A stretch of DNA of 64,000 nt from contig NZ_CP121668.1 in the NCBI RefSeq assembly GCF_029714425.1, positions 7,833,501 to 7,897,500 on the forward strand, given 5' to 3'. This DNA is from Bradyrhizobium sp. CB2312. GTDB taxonomy: Bacteria > Pseudomonadota > Alphaproteobacteria > Rhizobiales > Xanthobacteraceae. A program made the translations under genes and the position numbers. The notes under the pieces were generated by a model. That model saw only the letters and a program-made list of their open reading frames with translations. It had not been told where the DNA came from and searched no databases. Positions 1 to 11,037 of the stretch are shown in pieces. Within the stretch, counting starts at the first letter, position 1, and every line of letters begins with the position of its first letter.

Positions 1-1974
1 GTCGTCGCGATCGACGGGGAGACCTACGACACCCCACCTTTCAAGGGATCTCCGACACAGACCTGGACGCGCGAAATCGGCCGGGTGCTCGGCAGCATCG
101 CCGAGGGCGGAGCCAAGGTGATCGGTTTCGACGTCATCTTTCCAAGCTCGATCGAGCAGTCCGAGATTCCCTTCGGCGACGCGCCGCTCGGCGCGCGCAT
201 GAAGGGTTTCGATCGAGACTACCTGATCGCGCTGCGACAGATCGCCGACGGCGGCAAGCTGGTGCTTGGCGAAATCCTAAGCAACGACCATCCGGACACG
301 CCGTACACCGCGCAGCGGATGGCGGCGAAAAACAATATTCGCGCGCTGAACGTCCACACCGACGCGGACGATGTCATCCGGCGGATGCCGCTGAGCTTCT
401 CCATCGATGGCAAGCCGGTTCCCGCGATGGCTGTCGAGCTCGCCGCACGTGCGGTCGGCGCGAAAGTCGAGATTGCACCGTCAGGTGCAGCCGAATTGTC
501 CGGCTATGCCATTCCGAGCGCGGTGCCGAATACACTGACGCTGAACTTTCGTGGGATGGGTCGCGACGTTCCGACCTATTCGTTCGCCGATCTGCGCGCC
601 TGCGTCGAGAAGGGCGACACCGATTTCTTCCGCCGTGCCTTTGACGGCAAGGTCGTGCTGCTCGGCACTATCCTCAATTTCGAGGACCGCAAGCTGACCT
701 CGATGCGCCTTGCGGGCGGCTATGACGGCGCGCCGGGTGCGCGGTGCGCCCTGCCCGCGCCCGCAAGCACCGCGCAGAAGGCGCGCAGTGACGTCGCCGG
801 CGTCTTCGTGCACGCCACCGTGGTGCGGAACCTGATCGAGCGCGATGCCGTGACCGAGCTCGGTTTTCCCATGCGGACCGTTCTGACAATCGTGTTCGCA
901 GCGATCATCGCCTGTGCCGCCTGCCTGCTTGCACCGGGCGGCGCTCTGATCGTGTGGCTAGCCCTCACCGCCATCTACACCGCCGCAGCCGTCGGCGCCT
1001 TCGTTCACGCACTGGCATTGCCGCTGACCGAGCCCGCGCTCGCAAGCCTTGCCGCGCTCGCGATGATGATCGGCTACCGCTTCGTGCTGGCCGATCGCGA
1101 CGAGCGCTTTCTGCGCAAGAGCTTTGCTCTTTATCTCGCGCCCGAAATCATCGAGACCATGGTCGCCTCCGGCAAGATGCCCGAGCTCGGCGGCGAGATG
1201 CGCAACGTCACCATGTTCTTCTCCGACCTCAGCGGCTTCTCCTCGATCGCGGAGACCATGACGCCGGGCGAGCTCGTGAAGCTGATGAACGAATACCTTT
1301 CCGCGATGACCGACATCATCGAGAGCCATGGCGGCTATGTCGACAAATATATCGGCGATTCCATCGTCGCCATGTTCGGCGCGCCGGCCGACGATCCCTC
1401 CCATGCGCGCAACGCCGTGCGCGCGGCACTGAAATGCCATGAGAAGCTCGCGGAGCTGAACGCCCACAATCCCGCCTTCGCCGGTCATGGCCTGTCGCAC
1501 CGCATCGGCCTCAACAGTGGCGAAGCCGTGGTCGGCAATATCGGCTCGCGCCGCCGCTTCAACTACACCGTGATGAGCGACACCGTGAACGTCGCCTCGC
1601 GGCTCGAAGGCGCCAACAAATACTACGGCACCGCGATCATGGCCTCGGAAGCGACGGTCGCGCAGACCGGCGACACTTTCGCCTGGCGCGAGCTCGATGC
1701 GATCAGGGTGATGGGACGCGGCGAGGCGATCAAGGTGTTCGAGCCGCTGGCCAACAGGGGCGCGCAGAGTGCGAAGCAGGCGAAGGTGGCAGCAGCGTAT
1801 GCGGAAGGCCTGGCCTGCTGGCGCGCGCGGGAGTTCGCGAAGGCGGCTGACGCGTTTGCGAAGACGGCGAATACCGATCCAACGTCAGCGCTGTTCGCAA
1901 AGCGCGCCCAAGCTCTAGCGGCCAATCCACCGCCGCCGGATTGGACACCGGTCAACGCGCTGGAAGGGAAGTAG
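1..1974 (+). CDS. CHASE2-domain class III adenylate cyclase (5' end outside window)
   Basis: The reading frame is open from base 1, so the N-terminus lies to the left; the first in-window start-like codon (GTG at 85) is internal. The visible order is part of an extracytoplasmic CHASE2 sensor domain, three hydrophobic segments (about codons 285-365, e.g. TVLTIVFAAIIACAACLLA), then a class III nucleotidyl cyclase domain. The metal-binding aspartates are in FFSDLSGF (about codon 406) and YIGDS (about codon 453), and the dimer-interface stretch SDTVNVASRLEGA is present. About 60 Ala-rich residues follow the cyclase domain. The likely role is a membrane receptor making cAMP in response to a periplasmic signal. 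Known family architecture is CHASE2-3TM-cyclase; the signal cannot be read from sequence. Confidence 0.93.
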   Translation, partial: VVAIDGETYDTPPFKGSPTQTWTREIGRVLGSIAEGGAKVIGFDVIFPSSIEQSEIPFGDAPLGARMKGFDRDYLIALRQIADGGKLVLGEILSNDHPDTPYTAQRMAAKNNIRALNVHTDADDVIRRMPLSFSIDGKPVPAMAVELAARAVGAKVEIAPSGAAELSGYAIPSAVPNTLTLNFRGMGRDVPTYSFADLRACVEKGDTDFFRRAFDGKVVLLGTILNFEDRKLTSMRLAGGYDGAPGARCALPAPASTAQKARSDVAGVFVHATVVRNLIERDAVTELGFPMRTVLTIVFAAIIACAACLLAPGGALIVWLALTAIYTAAAVGAFVHALALPLTEPALASLAALAMMIGYRFVLADRDERFLRKSFALYLAPEIIETMVASGKMPELGGEMRNVTMFFSDLSGFSSIAETMTPGELVKLMNEYLSAMTDIIESHGGYVDKYIGDSIVAMFGAPADDPSHARNAVRAALKCHEKLAELNAHNPAFAGHGLSHRIGLNSGEAVVGNIGSRRRFNYTVMSDTVNVASRLEGANKYYGTAIMASEATVAQTGDTFAWRELDAIRVMGRGEAIKVFEPLANRGAQSAKQAKVAAAYAEGLACWRAREFAKAADAFAKTANTDPTSALFAKRAQALAANPPPPDWTPVNALEGK

Positions 1975-2104
1975 TTGCCGCCGCGGCCCGGTGCGTCTTT
2001 CAACTGGCGCAAATGCGCCATGTTAGCTCGGATAGGCTCGCCTGCCCAAGGTCGAAGAAACGGGCTAAGGTTGCAGCCCCATCGAGAGCAAAAAGGCAAG
2101 TTCG

Positions 2105-2371
2105 ATGTCCCCAATCAAGCTCTTGTCGATTGGATTGATCGCGATCGCCATGCTCACAACGTCCGCTGTGGCTCGCGAGAAGCGACGCGTCATAATACGC
2201 GCGCCCTTTGATATAAACCATTCCGCCACCGCCGGCCGGTCCTACAAGCTTCCGCTTGAACCGGATGGCCGTTGGATTTTCTGGGACGGCATTCCAATAT
2301 GGTTCGGTCCGTCGGTCCGGGGCTGGCCCGGTCACATTTGCGACTGGGGCGACAATGGGCGGATTTGCTGA
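2105..2371 (+). CDS. small exported hypothetical protein (88 aa)
   Basis: It begins MSPIKLLSIGLIAIAMLTTS with a basic start, a hydrophobic core and an AVA-R junction typical of signal peptidase I, so it is probably periplasmic. The mature part (about 65 residues) is rich in Trp, Gly and Pro and has two cysteines near the C-terminus that could form a disulfide. No family is recognised. It lies between the cyclase and the convergent pobA, with no clear operon partner. Confidence 0.5.
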   Translation: MSPIKLLSIGLIAIAMLTTSAVAREKRRVIIRAPFDINHSATAGRSYKLPLEPDGRWIFWDGIPIWFGPSVRGWPGHICDWGDNGRIC

Positions 2372-2446
2372 GTCATTTGATGCCGGTCTGACGCATCAAT
2401 TTTTCTTCACGCGCGCGACGGATTGTGAGCGGGCAGCTGCCACTAG

Positions 2447-3685
<1,239 letters not shown>

Positions 3686-3705
3686 TTATCTTGTACTATT
3701 CGAAC

Positions 3706-4575
3706 ATGAGACACGCAGCCCCTGCCCCGGCGATCCGGGTCTACAATTTGTTCGGCGAGTCCGGCGATCTGCCCGACGTCGTGCATTGCGAGACGATCGC
3801 GTCCCGCTCGGTGCTGCACGATTGGACGCTGGCGGTGCACCGCCACGCGCGGCTGCACCAGGTGCTGCTGATCGAGCGCGGCGGCGGCGAGGCGACGCTC
3901 GACGGGCGGATGGTGCCACTCAAGCCGATGCAGATCGTCAACGTGCCGGTCGGCCATGTCCACGGCTTCCGCTTCGAGCCCGATACGCAAGGCTGGGTGC
4001 TGACCATCGCGGCGGAAATCCTGGACGAGGCGCTGCTCGCCGCCGAAGGCCTGCGCGGGGCGCTGTCGCGATCGGCCGTGGTGCGCGGCACGCCGCAGAT
4101 CCGCACGACCATGAAGCAGATTTTTGCCGAGCACGCCGCGCGCGATTTCGGCCGCGCCCATGTGCTGCGCGCTCTGTCGTCGGCCATGATCGGGCTGGTG
4201 GCACGCGCGCTCACCGGCGAGAGCGGCGGTGCGGGCACGGCGGAAAGCGGACTATTCCGCCGCTTCGAGGCGCTGCTCGAGCAGCATCATCTGGAACGCT
4301 GGAGCGTCGCGGACTACGCCCGCGCGCTGTCGATCACGCCAACCCATCTCAACCGAATCACGCGGGCGGCGACCGGCGACACCGCCTCGCATCTGATCCT
4401 CAACCGCCTGATCCGCGAGGCGCGGCGCAACCTCGTCTACACCAATCTGCCGGTCTCGACGATCGCCTACGCGCTCGGCTTCGAGGACCCGGCCTATTTC
4501 AGCCGCGTCTATGCCGCGGCCACGGGACTGTCGCCGCGCGCCTTTCGCGCGCAGCTTCATGGCGATGAAGGCTGA
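3706..4575 (+). CDS. AraC-family regulator, probable activator of pobA
   Basis: A 289-residue protein with an N-terminal cupin-type ligand domain (HRHARLHQVLLIERGGGE region) and a C-terminal AraC double helix-turn-helix ending FEDPAYFSRVYAAATGLSPRAFR. The ATG at 3706 was preferred over the in-frame ATG at 3670 because the extra twelve residues are hydrophobic and unlike the cupin start. It is divergent from pobA, and AraC-type PobR/PobC proteins are known activators of pobA in proteobacteria. The effector is inferred to be 4-hydroxybenzoate. Confidence 0.88.
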   Translation: MRHAAPAPAIRVYNLFGESGDLPDVVHCETIASRSVLHDWTLAVHRHARLHQVLLIERGGGEATLDGRMVPLKPMQIVNVPVGHVHGFRFEPDTQGWVLTIAAEILDEALLAAEGLRGALSRSAVVRGTPQIRTTMKQIFAEHAARDFGRAHVLRALSSAMIGLVARALTGESGGAGTAESGLFRRFEALLEQHHLERWSVADYARALSITPTHLNRITRAATGDTASHLILNRLIREARRNLVYTNLPVSTIAYALGFEDPAYFSRVYAAATGLSPRAFRAQLHGDEG

Positions 4576-4927
4576 CACACGGGCGACGGGCCAAGCTGCG
4601 CCCACGGTCGGGGGGCCCACCGCGATTGCGTTTGTTGCCGACGCAGGCACTTACCTTCGTATATGGCGTCCTATCCTTTGGATAGGGGCTGTTTACCTCC
4701 GTACAATTGAGCCGGGACCGCGCCCGCCTTAGCGTGGCTGCATTCGGCGCCCTGGCGCTGGTGGCATGGATCCTCCCTAACCTTGGCGCAAGGCGGCCAC
4801 CCCTGTCCGGTCGTCTGCGCCGCCTTTTTCGGCAAGCCATCGACGCCTTCAGAGTTTTCCGGCCGACGCACCGCACCATTTCGGCTGGACCGTCCGGCTT
4901 TCGTGCGGAACTGGGGATTTGTGCATA
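4576..4927. other. intergenic stretch with a small perfect hairpin
   Basis: There is no convincing gene between the AraC regulator and the NYN protein. It contains a perfect inverted repeat CCTATCC-TTT-GGATAGG at 4670-4686 with no T-tract behind it, so an operator or RNA hairpin is as likely as a terminator. It must also carry the promoter for the gene at 4928. Confidence 0.5.
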
Positions 4928-5533
4928 ATGTCTTCAATTGGGAAGATCGCGCTCTTTATCGATGGCTCAAATCTATATGCCACCTCCAAGGCGCTCGGCT
5001 TCGACATCGATTACAGGCGTCTGCTCGGCGAATTCCAGAGCCGCGGCACGCTGTTGCGCGCCTTCTACTACACGACCGTCATCGAGGATCAGGAGTATTC
5101 GTCAATCCGCCCATTGATCGACTGGCTCGATTATAACGGATACACCGTCGTCACCAAGCTCACCAGGGAGTTCGTCGACGCCAACACCGGCCGCCGCAAG
5201 GTGAAGGGCAGCATGGATGTCGACCTCGCCGTCAGTGCGATGGAGCTCGCCGAGCACGTCGATCAGATCGTGTTGTTCTCCGGCGATGGAGACTTTCGTT
5301 CGCTGGTGGAAGCCCTGCAACGCCGCGGTGTCCGCGTGACGGTCGTCTCCACACTCTCCACCCAGCCGCCCATGGTCGCCGACGATCTGCGCCGACAGGC
5401 GGACGTCTTCATTGATCTGGCGGAGCTGAAACCGAAAGTGGGGCGCGATCCGGCCGACCGGCCGCGCGAGCTGCGGCAGCCACCGCAATTCCTCACGCGC
5501 GGAACGATTCCTCGCGGCGACCGGGTGGAGTGA
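4928..5533 (+). CDS. NYN-domain (LabA/DUF88-type) putative nuclease
   Basis: A 201-residue protein with the PIN-like NYN fold signature: LFIDGSNLY near the start (catalytic Asp), MDVDLAVSAM in the middle, and LFSGDGDFRSLVEALQRRG followed by VRVTVVS. These acidic residues form the metal site of NYN RNases. The ATG at 4928 was chosen; an upstream TTG at 4919 would add only three residues. The C-terminal 40 residues are basic and proline-rich. Related proteins are thought to process RNA, but the substrate is unknown. It stands alone between two aromatic-catabolism units. Confidence 0.88.
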   Translation: MSSIGKIALFIDGSNLYATSKALGFDIDYRRLLGEFQSRGTLLRAFYYTTVIEDQEYSSIRPLIDWLDYNGYTVVTKLTREFVDANTGRRKVKGSMDVDLAVSAMELAEHVDQIVLFSGDGDFRSLVEALQRRGVRVTVVSTLSTQPPMVADDLRRQADVFIDLAELKPKVGRDPADRPRELRQPPQFLTRGTIPRGDRVE

Positions 5534-5558
5534 TCCTGCGGGACGATCCGCCGGATCC

Positions 5559-6185
5559 TCACACGTCGAAGAACACCGTCTCCTCCGGCCCCTGCAAATT
5601 GATCGTGAAGGAGTAGACGACCTTGCCGGCGCGCTCGCTGCGCGTGGCGATCAGCGTCTTCCGGCGCACCGGCGGCTCGACCAGATTGAGCACGGGATCG
5701 GCGGCATTGGCGGCCTCTTCATCCGAGAAATAGATGCGCGTGTTGAGGCCGATATTGATGCCGCGCGCGACGATCCAGACATTGACGTGCGGCGCGCATT
5801 TGCGCCCCGCCTTGTCGGTGATGGCGCCGGGCTTGATGGTCTCGAAGGTGACGAGGCCGCTCTCGAAGTCGGAGCCGGCCCGGCCCCAGCCGCGAAATGC
5901 CTCGTCCAGCGCGCCGGCCGAGCGGTCGGCCGGATGGTTGTAGCGGCCGGCCGCATTGGCCTGCCAGATCTCCAGCAGTACATCGCGCAGCGCCGTGCCG
6001 CTGCCGTCGAGCACCTTGCCTTCCAGCGTGATGCGCTCGCCTTGCGTGTTCGGCGTCACCAGCACGTTGGAAAAATTCTTCTCGAAGATGTCGAAGCCGG
6101 CCATGGCCGGGATCAGGCCGATATGGACATAGGGCCCGGCCGTCTGCGAAGCGGTTTCCTTGAGATAGTTGAGCGGCTGCGGCAT
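5559..6185 (-). CDS. pcaG: protocatechuate 3,4-dioxygenase alpha subunit PcaG
   Basis: The non-catalytic alpha subunit of the intradiol dioxygenase that opens protocatechuate to 3-carboxy-cis,cis-muconate. The start MPQPLNYLKETASQTAGPYV (6185) fits PcaG families; an in-frame ATG ten codons upstream would overlap pcaH and is disfavoured. The family core VLLEIWQANAAGRYNHP and the HVNVWIVARGINIGL stretch are present. About 208 aa, the usual size. It starts four bases after the pcaH stop, so the pair is co-transcribed and translationally coupled. Confidence 0.95.
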   Translation of the reverse strand: MPQPLNYLKETASQTAGPYVHIGLIPAMAGFDIFEKNFSNVLVTPNTQGERITLEGKVLDGSGTALRDVLLEIWQANAAGRYNHPADRSAGALDEAFRGWGRAGSDFESGLVTFETIKPGAITDKAGRKCAPHVNVWIVARGINIGLNTRIYFSDEEAANAADPVLNLVEPPVRRKTLIATRSERAGKVVYSFTINLQGPEETVFFDV

Positions 6186-6189
6186 GGAC

Positions 6190-7020
<831 letters not shown>

Positions 7021-7054
7021 TTATCGGGAGACCATGCGCCGGCCTATTCTCAAG

Positions 7055-7071
7055 ATAAATAGATGGATTAT
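7055..7071. promoter_or_regulatory. candidate LysR-type binding site between pcaH and its regulator
   Basis: The imperfect dyad ATAA-N9-TTAT lies in an AT-rich island inside the 103-bp pcaH/LysR intergenic region, just upstream of the LysR start at 7082. LysR regulators typically bind such short A/T dyads near their own promoters. The assignment is inferred from position and symmetry only. Confidence 0.4.
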
Positions 7072-7081
7072 AATATATTGC

Positions 7082-8002
7082 ATGAAAGAAATCGATCATT
7101 TGGCCCTCGACGGCCACGCCCTCGAGCTGTTCCTCGCCGTGCTGGAGGAAGGCTCGGTCACGGCGGCGGCGACGCGGCTCGGCCTGACGCAGTCGGCGGT
7201 CAGTCACAGCCTGAACAAGCTGCGGCGGATCGCGGGCGATCCGCTGTTCGCCAAGTCCGGCCGCGGCATTGTCGCGACCGCCCATGCCCAGGCGCTGGCC
7301 GCGAAGGCGCGCGCCCTGATCGACGAGATGCGCAGCTTTGCCGGCGGCGTCAGCTTCACCCCGGCCACTGCACAGCTCTCGCTGACGATCGCCGCCAACG
7401 ATTTCCAGCGCGACCTGCTGCTACCGCGCTTCTTCGATCATGTTGCGGCACAAGTGCGAAGCCTGAACCTGCGCGTGATCCCGTCACAATCGCCCTCGCC
7501 CGCCATGCTGCGCGAAAACCGCTGCGATCTCCTGATCACGCCGCTGCCGCCGTCGGGCGTCGACATCGTGCAGAAACGCCTGCTGAGCGATCACTATGTC
7601 TGCTACTACGATCCAAAGGCGCGCACTGCGCCGTCGGGCCGCGGCGCCTATCTGGCGGCGCGCCACATCACCGTGGTCTATACCGACAATGAGCGGCTCG
7701 ACTTCGACCGCCGGCTGGCCGCAAGCGGATTCCACCGCGACATCGCGATCTCCGTGCCGAGCTTCTCCGGCGTGCCGTCCTTCCTGCGCGGCTCGCAGAT
7801 GCTGGCGAGCATGCCGAGCCTGCTCGCTTCTGGCGTGATGCACGGTTTCGCGCAAACACGGATACCGCTTGCCTCGCGCACGCGAACGCTCGCCGAGCTG
7901 CCGATGTTCATGGTCTGGCACCAGCGCTACCAGAAAGACCCGGCCCATCGCTGGGTCAGGAATCAGCTCGAGATTGTCGCAACGACGGCAGCCGGCGGCT
8001 GA
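7082..8002 (+). CDS. LysR-family regulator divergent from pcaHG
   Basis: A 306-residue LysR protein. The N-terminal winged helix is clear (LELFLAVLEEGSVTAAATRL then TQSAVSHSLNKLRRI), followed by a periplasmic-binding-like effector domain. The ATG at 7082 (MKEIDHLALDG) was chosen because upstream in-frame codons run through the intergenic promoter region. Divergent placement suggests control of pcaHG. The short first helix and FFDHVAAQVRSLNLRVIP resemble the NodD/PcaQ-like side of the family only loosely, so the effector is not assigned. Confidence 0.88.
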   Translation: MKEIDHLALDGHALELFLAVLEEGSVTAAATRLGLTQSAVSHSLNKLRRIAGDPLFAKSGRGIVATAHAQALAAKARALIDEMRSFAGGVSFTPATAQLSLTIAANDFQRDLLLPRFFDHVAAQVRSLNLRVIPSQSPSPAMLRENRCDLLITPLPPSGVDIVQKRLLSDHYVCYYDPKARTAPSGRGAYLAARHITVVYTDNERLDFDRRLAASGFHRDIAISVPSFSGVPSFLRGSQMLASMPSLLASGVMHGFAQTRIPLASRTRTLAELPMFMVWHQRYQKDPAHRWVRNQLEIVATTAAGG

Positions 8003-8155
8003 TCCAGGAGTCGGCACCGGCTGCGGCCGATTGGCCACACCCTGGCCCGGAAATGTCGCGCCAGGCACGACAGCCGGCCGAGTTCAACCGAACGGTTGAT
8101 GCGCGATCCGTGATTGCCCGCCACGGTCGCGCCACTGGCAGGACGAGGTGAATCA

Positions 8156-9373
8156 ATGAAGAAAATTCTTGCGCTCATGCTCGGCGCAACCGCAGCGGTG
8201 ACGGCAACCGGCGCCGCGGCCGGCGAACTCGAAGACGTCAATGCGCGCCTCGAACAACTGGAACGCCAGAACGCCGCCATCCGCAAGGAAAATGCTGCCT
8301 TGCGCGAGAACCAGCGGCTGCTCGGAGAGAACAACCGGCTGAAATCACGAGGCACGCACGCCGCGGTCGAAGCAGTCCAAACCTCCGCCCGACCGCAGCA
8401 AGAGAACGGCACGTTCCTGGCCGTATCGGCGGCTTCGCGACAGGCCAGGGATCCGTTGCAGTCCTATGCCACGGACTTCCCGGTCAAGGCGCCGCCGCTG
8501 GCCGGTCCGGCACAGTTCAGGGCCTGGATCGAAGGCGGCGCGATCTGGAGCGGCGGCGATCCAGTTTTCAGCAATTACAGCAACAATGGTGTCAGCGGCG
8601 TATTCGATCTGACGCCGAAGGTGGGTTGGGAAACAGCCATTGGCTTCGACCACCACTTCGCCGGATCTCCCTGGCACATCAGCGGCCAATTCCGCTACGG
8701 CGAAGGCGGCGCGACCAACGGCACGCGAACGACCGGCATCAACGTGGGCCCGGTAACGGGAACGGAAACCTCTGAAGCCGCTTCCAAGGAAACTCACTGG
8801 CTTGCCGATCTTGCGGCCGGACGTGACATCGCCGGCAGTGGCCCGGGCGCTCTTCAGCTGAAAGGCGGTATTCGCATTGCCGAATTCGTCGCTCGGAATT
8901 CGGACTCGGACGTCCAGAACGCCACGTTCGGCGCCGCATCCAGCACGGTCGCAGTTTGGCACGACAGGCGCGCGAGCTTCATTGGCGCGGGGCCTCTCAT
9001 CGGCCTCGAAGGCTCGATCCCATTCGCCGGCAAATGGTCGTTCGATTATAACGGTGACATCGCTCTGCTCGTTGGCCGGCAGCAGTCGCAGCTCACGAGA
9101 AGGACCCTGAATAGCTTTTCCGGCCCTCCCGCCTTCGTCAGCGACGAGCTCGGAACGGGCAGCGACCGGCTCTTTGCCGGCGTGCTGAGCGCCGACATCC
9201 AGGTCGGCGTGTCCTATTGGCTGACGCAGAACCTGAAGCTGGGCGCAGGCTACCGGCTCGATGCCTTCGTCAACGTCTTCAACCAGGACGGCTCCGCCAA
9301 TTCCGGCTTCACACCGGACCGCTACACGCATGGCCCGCGCGTCACGCTGACCGGACAGTTCGACGCCATGTAG
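8156..9373 (+). CDS. outer-membrane beta-barrel protein, probably Lpg1974-type porin
   Basis: It begins MKKILALMLGATAAVTATGA with a typical signal peptide. A short coiled-coil follows (ARLEQLERQNAAIRKENAAL region, residues about 28-60), then a barrel of alternating amphipathic strands rich in Gly, Asn and aromatic residues such as WHISGQFRYGEGG. It ends VTLTGQFDAM rather than with a terminal Phe. A coiled-coil trimerisation stalk plus barrel fits the pore-forming Lpg1974 family seen in rhizobia. The ATG at 8156 is preferred to an in-frame ATG at 8114 because the signal peptide starts there. Confidence 0.75.
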   Translation: MKKILALMLGATAAVTATGAAAGELEDVNARLEQLERQNAAIRKENAALRENQRLLGENNRLKSRGTHAAVEAVQTSARPQQENGTFLAVSAASRQARDPLQSYATDFPVKAPPLAGPAQFRAWIEGGAIWSGGDPVFSNYSNNGVSGVFDLTPKVGWETAIGFDHHFAGSPWHISGQFRYGEGGATNGTRTTGINVGPVTGTETSEAASKETHWLADLAAGRDIAGSGPGALQLKGGIRIAEFVARNSDSDVQNATFGAASSTVAVWHDRRASFIGAGPLIGLEGSIPFAGKWSFDYNGDIALLVGRQQSQLTRRTLNSFSGPPAFVSDELGTGSDRLFAGVLSADIQVGVSYWLTQNLKLGAGYRLDAFVNVFNQDGSANSGFTPDRYTHGPRVTLTGQFDAM

Positions 9374-9480
9374 GGTTAGGCCGGATCGCACGCGGCCACG
9401 TTCGGGACTGGTCACGGGCGACGCCCAGCCCCTCGCCAAACCCACTGGTTGCGCGCGGGCGGCCACGCTAGAATTCGGCC

Positions 9481-10785
9481 ATGACAGTGACCGACATTGC
9501 GAGCCGAACCTACAATCACAGCTGGCGGCTGGATCCCATCATCCGCAGCCTGCTGGATACCGACTTCTACAAGCTATTGATGTTACAGATGATTCGGGAA
9601 GATTACCCGAGTCAGCAGGTGACTTTCTCGGTCATCAACCGATCGCGCCATGTGCGGCTTGCCGAGATCATCGACGAGGGCGAGCTGCGTGCCCAGCTCG
9701 ACCATGCCCGCACCATCCGCTTCACCAAGAAGGAGCTGATCTGGCTCGCCGGTAACACCTTCTACGGCAAGACCCACATGTTCTCGGCCGATTTCATCCG
9801 CTGGCTCGCCGAATTCCGTCTTCCCGAATACGAGCTGCGCAAGGTCGAGGGTCAATACGAGCTGCATTTCCACGGACCCTGGACCCACACCACGATGTGG
9901 GAGATTCCGGCGCTCGCAATCCTCAACGAATTGCGCTCGCGTTCGGCGATGAAGGGCCGCGGCCGTTTCGAGCTCGACGTGCTCTATGCGCGCGCCAAGG
10001 CCAAGCTGTGGACCAAGGTGGAACGGTTGCGCAAGCTGGAGAATTTGCGGCTCTCGGACTTCGGCACCCGGCGCCGCCACGGCTTCCTGTGGCAGCGCTG
10101 GTGCGTCGAGGCGGTGAAGGAAGGCCTGGGTTCGTCCTTCATCGGTACCTCCAACGTGCTGCTCGCGATGGACAACGATCTCGAAGCCATCGGCACCAAT
10201 GCGCACGAACTGCCGATGGTTGCAGCCGCGCTCGCCAAGGACGACGAGGAATTGCGCTGGGCGCCCTATCGCATTCTCGACCAGTGGCGCCAGACCTATG
10301 GCGGCAATCTGCTGATCGCGCTGCCGGACGCTTTCGGAACGAAAGCATTCCTGCGCGACGCGCCGGAATGGGTCGCCGACTGGACCGGCTTCCGTCCCGA
10401 CAGCGCGCCGCCGATCCAGGCCGGCGAAGAGATCATAAAATGGTGGGAGAAGAAGGGCCGCAATCCCAGGGACAAGCTGCTCGTCTTCTCCGATGCCATG
10501 GACGTCGGCTCGATCGAGGAGACCTATCACCACTTCTCAGGCCGCGTGCGGCTCTCATTCGGCTGGGGCACCAATCTCACCAACGACTTCGTCGGCTGCA
10601 CGCCGGATGGCTCGTTCAACCTCGATCCGATCTCGCTGGTCTGCAAGGTGTCGTCGGTCGACGGCCATCCGGCCGTCAAGCTCTCCGATAATCCGGAGAA
10701 GGCGACCGGAATGCCCTCCGAGATCGAGCGGTACCTGCGCGTCTTCGGCGACGCTGGCCGCGTGCGCAAGCCGGTGCTGGTATAG
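9481..10785 (+). CDS. pncB: nicotinate phosphoribosyltransferase PncB
   Basis: It makes nicotinate mononucleotide from nicotinate and PRPP (NAD salvage). 434 aa, normal for the family. Recognisable stretches are [15 protein letters not shown] at about residue 23, [13 protein letters not shown] in the middle, and [20 protein letters not shown] followed by [11 protein letters not shown] at the phosphoribosyl-binding end. Single-gene unit, cytoplasmic. Confidence 0.96.
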   Translation: MTVTDIASRTYNHSWRLDPIIRSLLDTDFYKLLMLQMIREDYPSQQVTFSVINRSRHVRLAEIIDEGELRAQLDHARTIRFTKKELIWLAGNTFYGKTHMFSADFIRWLAEFRLPEYELRKVEGQYELHFHGPWTHTTMWEIPALAILNELRSRSAMKGRGRFELDVLYARAKAKLWTKVERLRKLENLRLSDFGTRRRHGFLWQRWCVEAVKEGLGSSFIGTSNVLLAMDNDLEAIGTNAHELPMVAAALAKDDEELRWAPYRILDQWRQTYGGNLLIALPDAFGTKAFLRDAPEWVADWTGFRPDSAPPIQAGEEIIKWWEKKGRNPRDKLLVFSDAMDVGSIEETYHHFSGRVRLSFGWGTNLTNDFVGCTPDGSFNLDPISLVCKVSSVDGHPAVKLSDNPEKATGMPSEIERYLRVFGDAGRVRKPVLV

Positions 10786-11037
10786 ATCCAGCACCGGACC
10801 AGACTCTCTCGATCCGGTAAACCGCGCACGACGAATGCGAGGCATCGGCTCGCCGAAGCAGCGCCAGTTCCGGTCTCCCGGCATTTGAAGCGATCTGCGC
10901 CCATCCACTTCACAGCGCCTTCACCCTGCAACGCAGTCCCCTGTCGCTTTCAGGTCGAGTTAAGCAACCATCACCTCTACTTTGCGTTGCAGGCGCAACG
11001 CTCCGCTGGGGTCGTTGATCGATTTGGGGAACGCAGG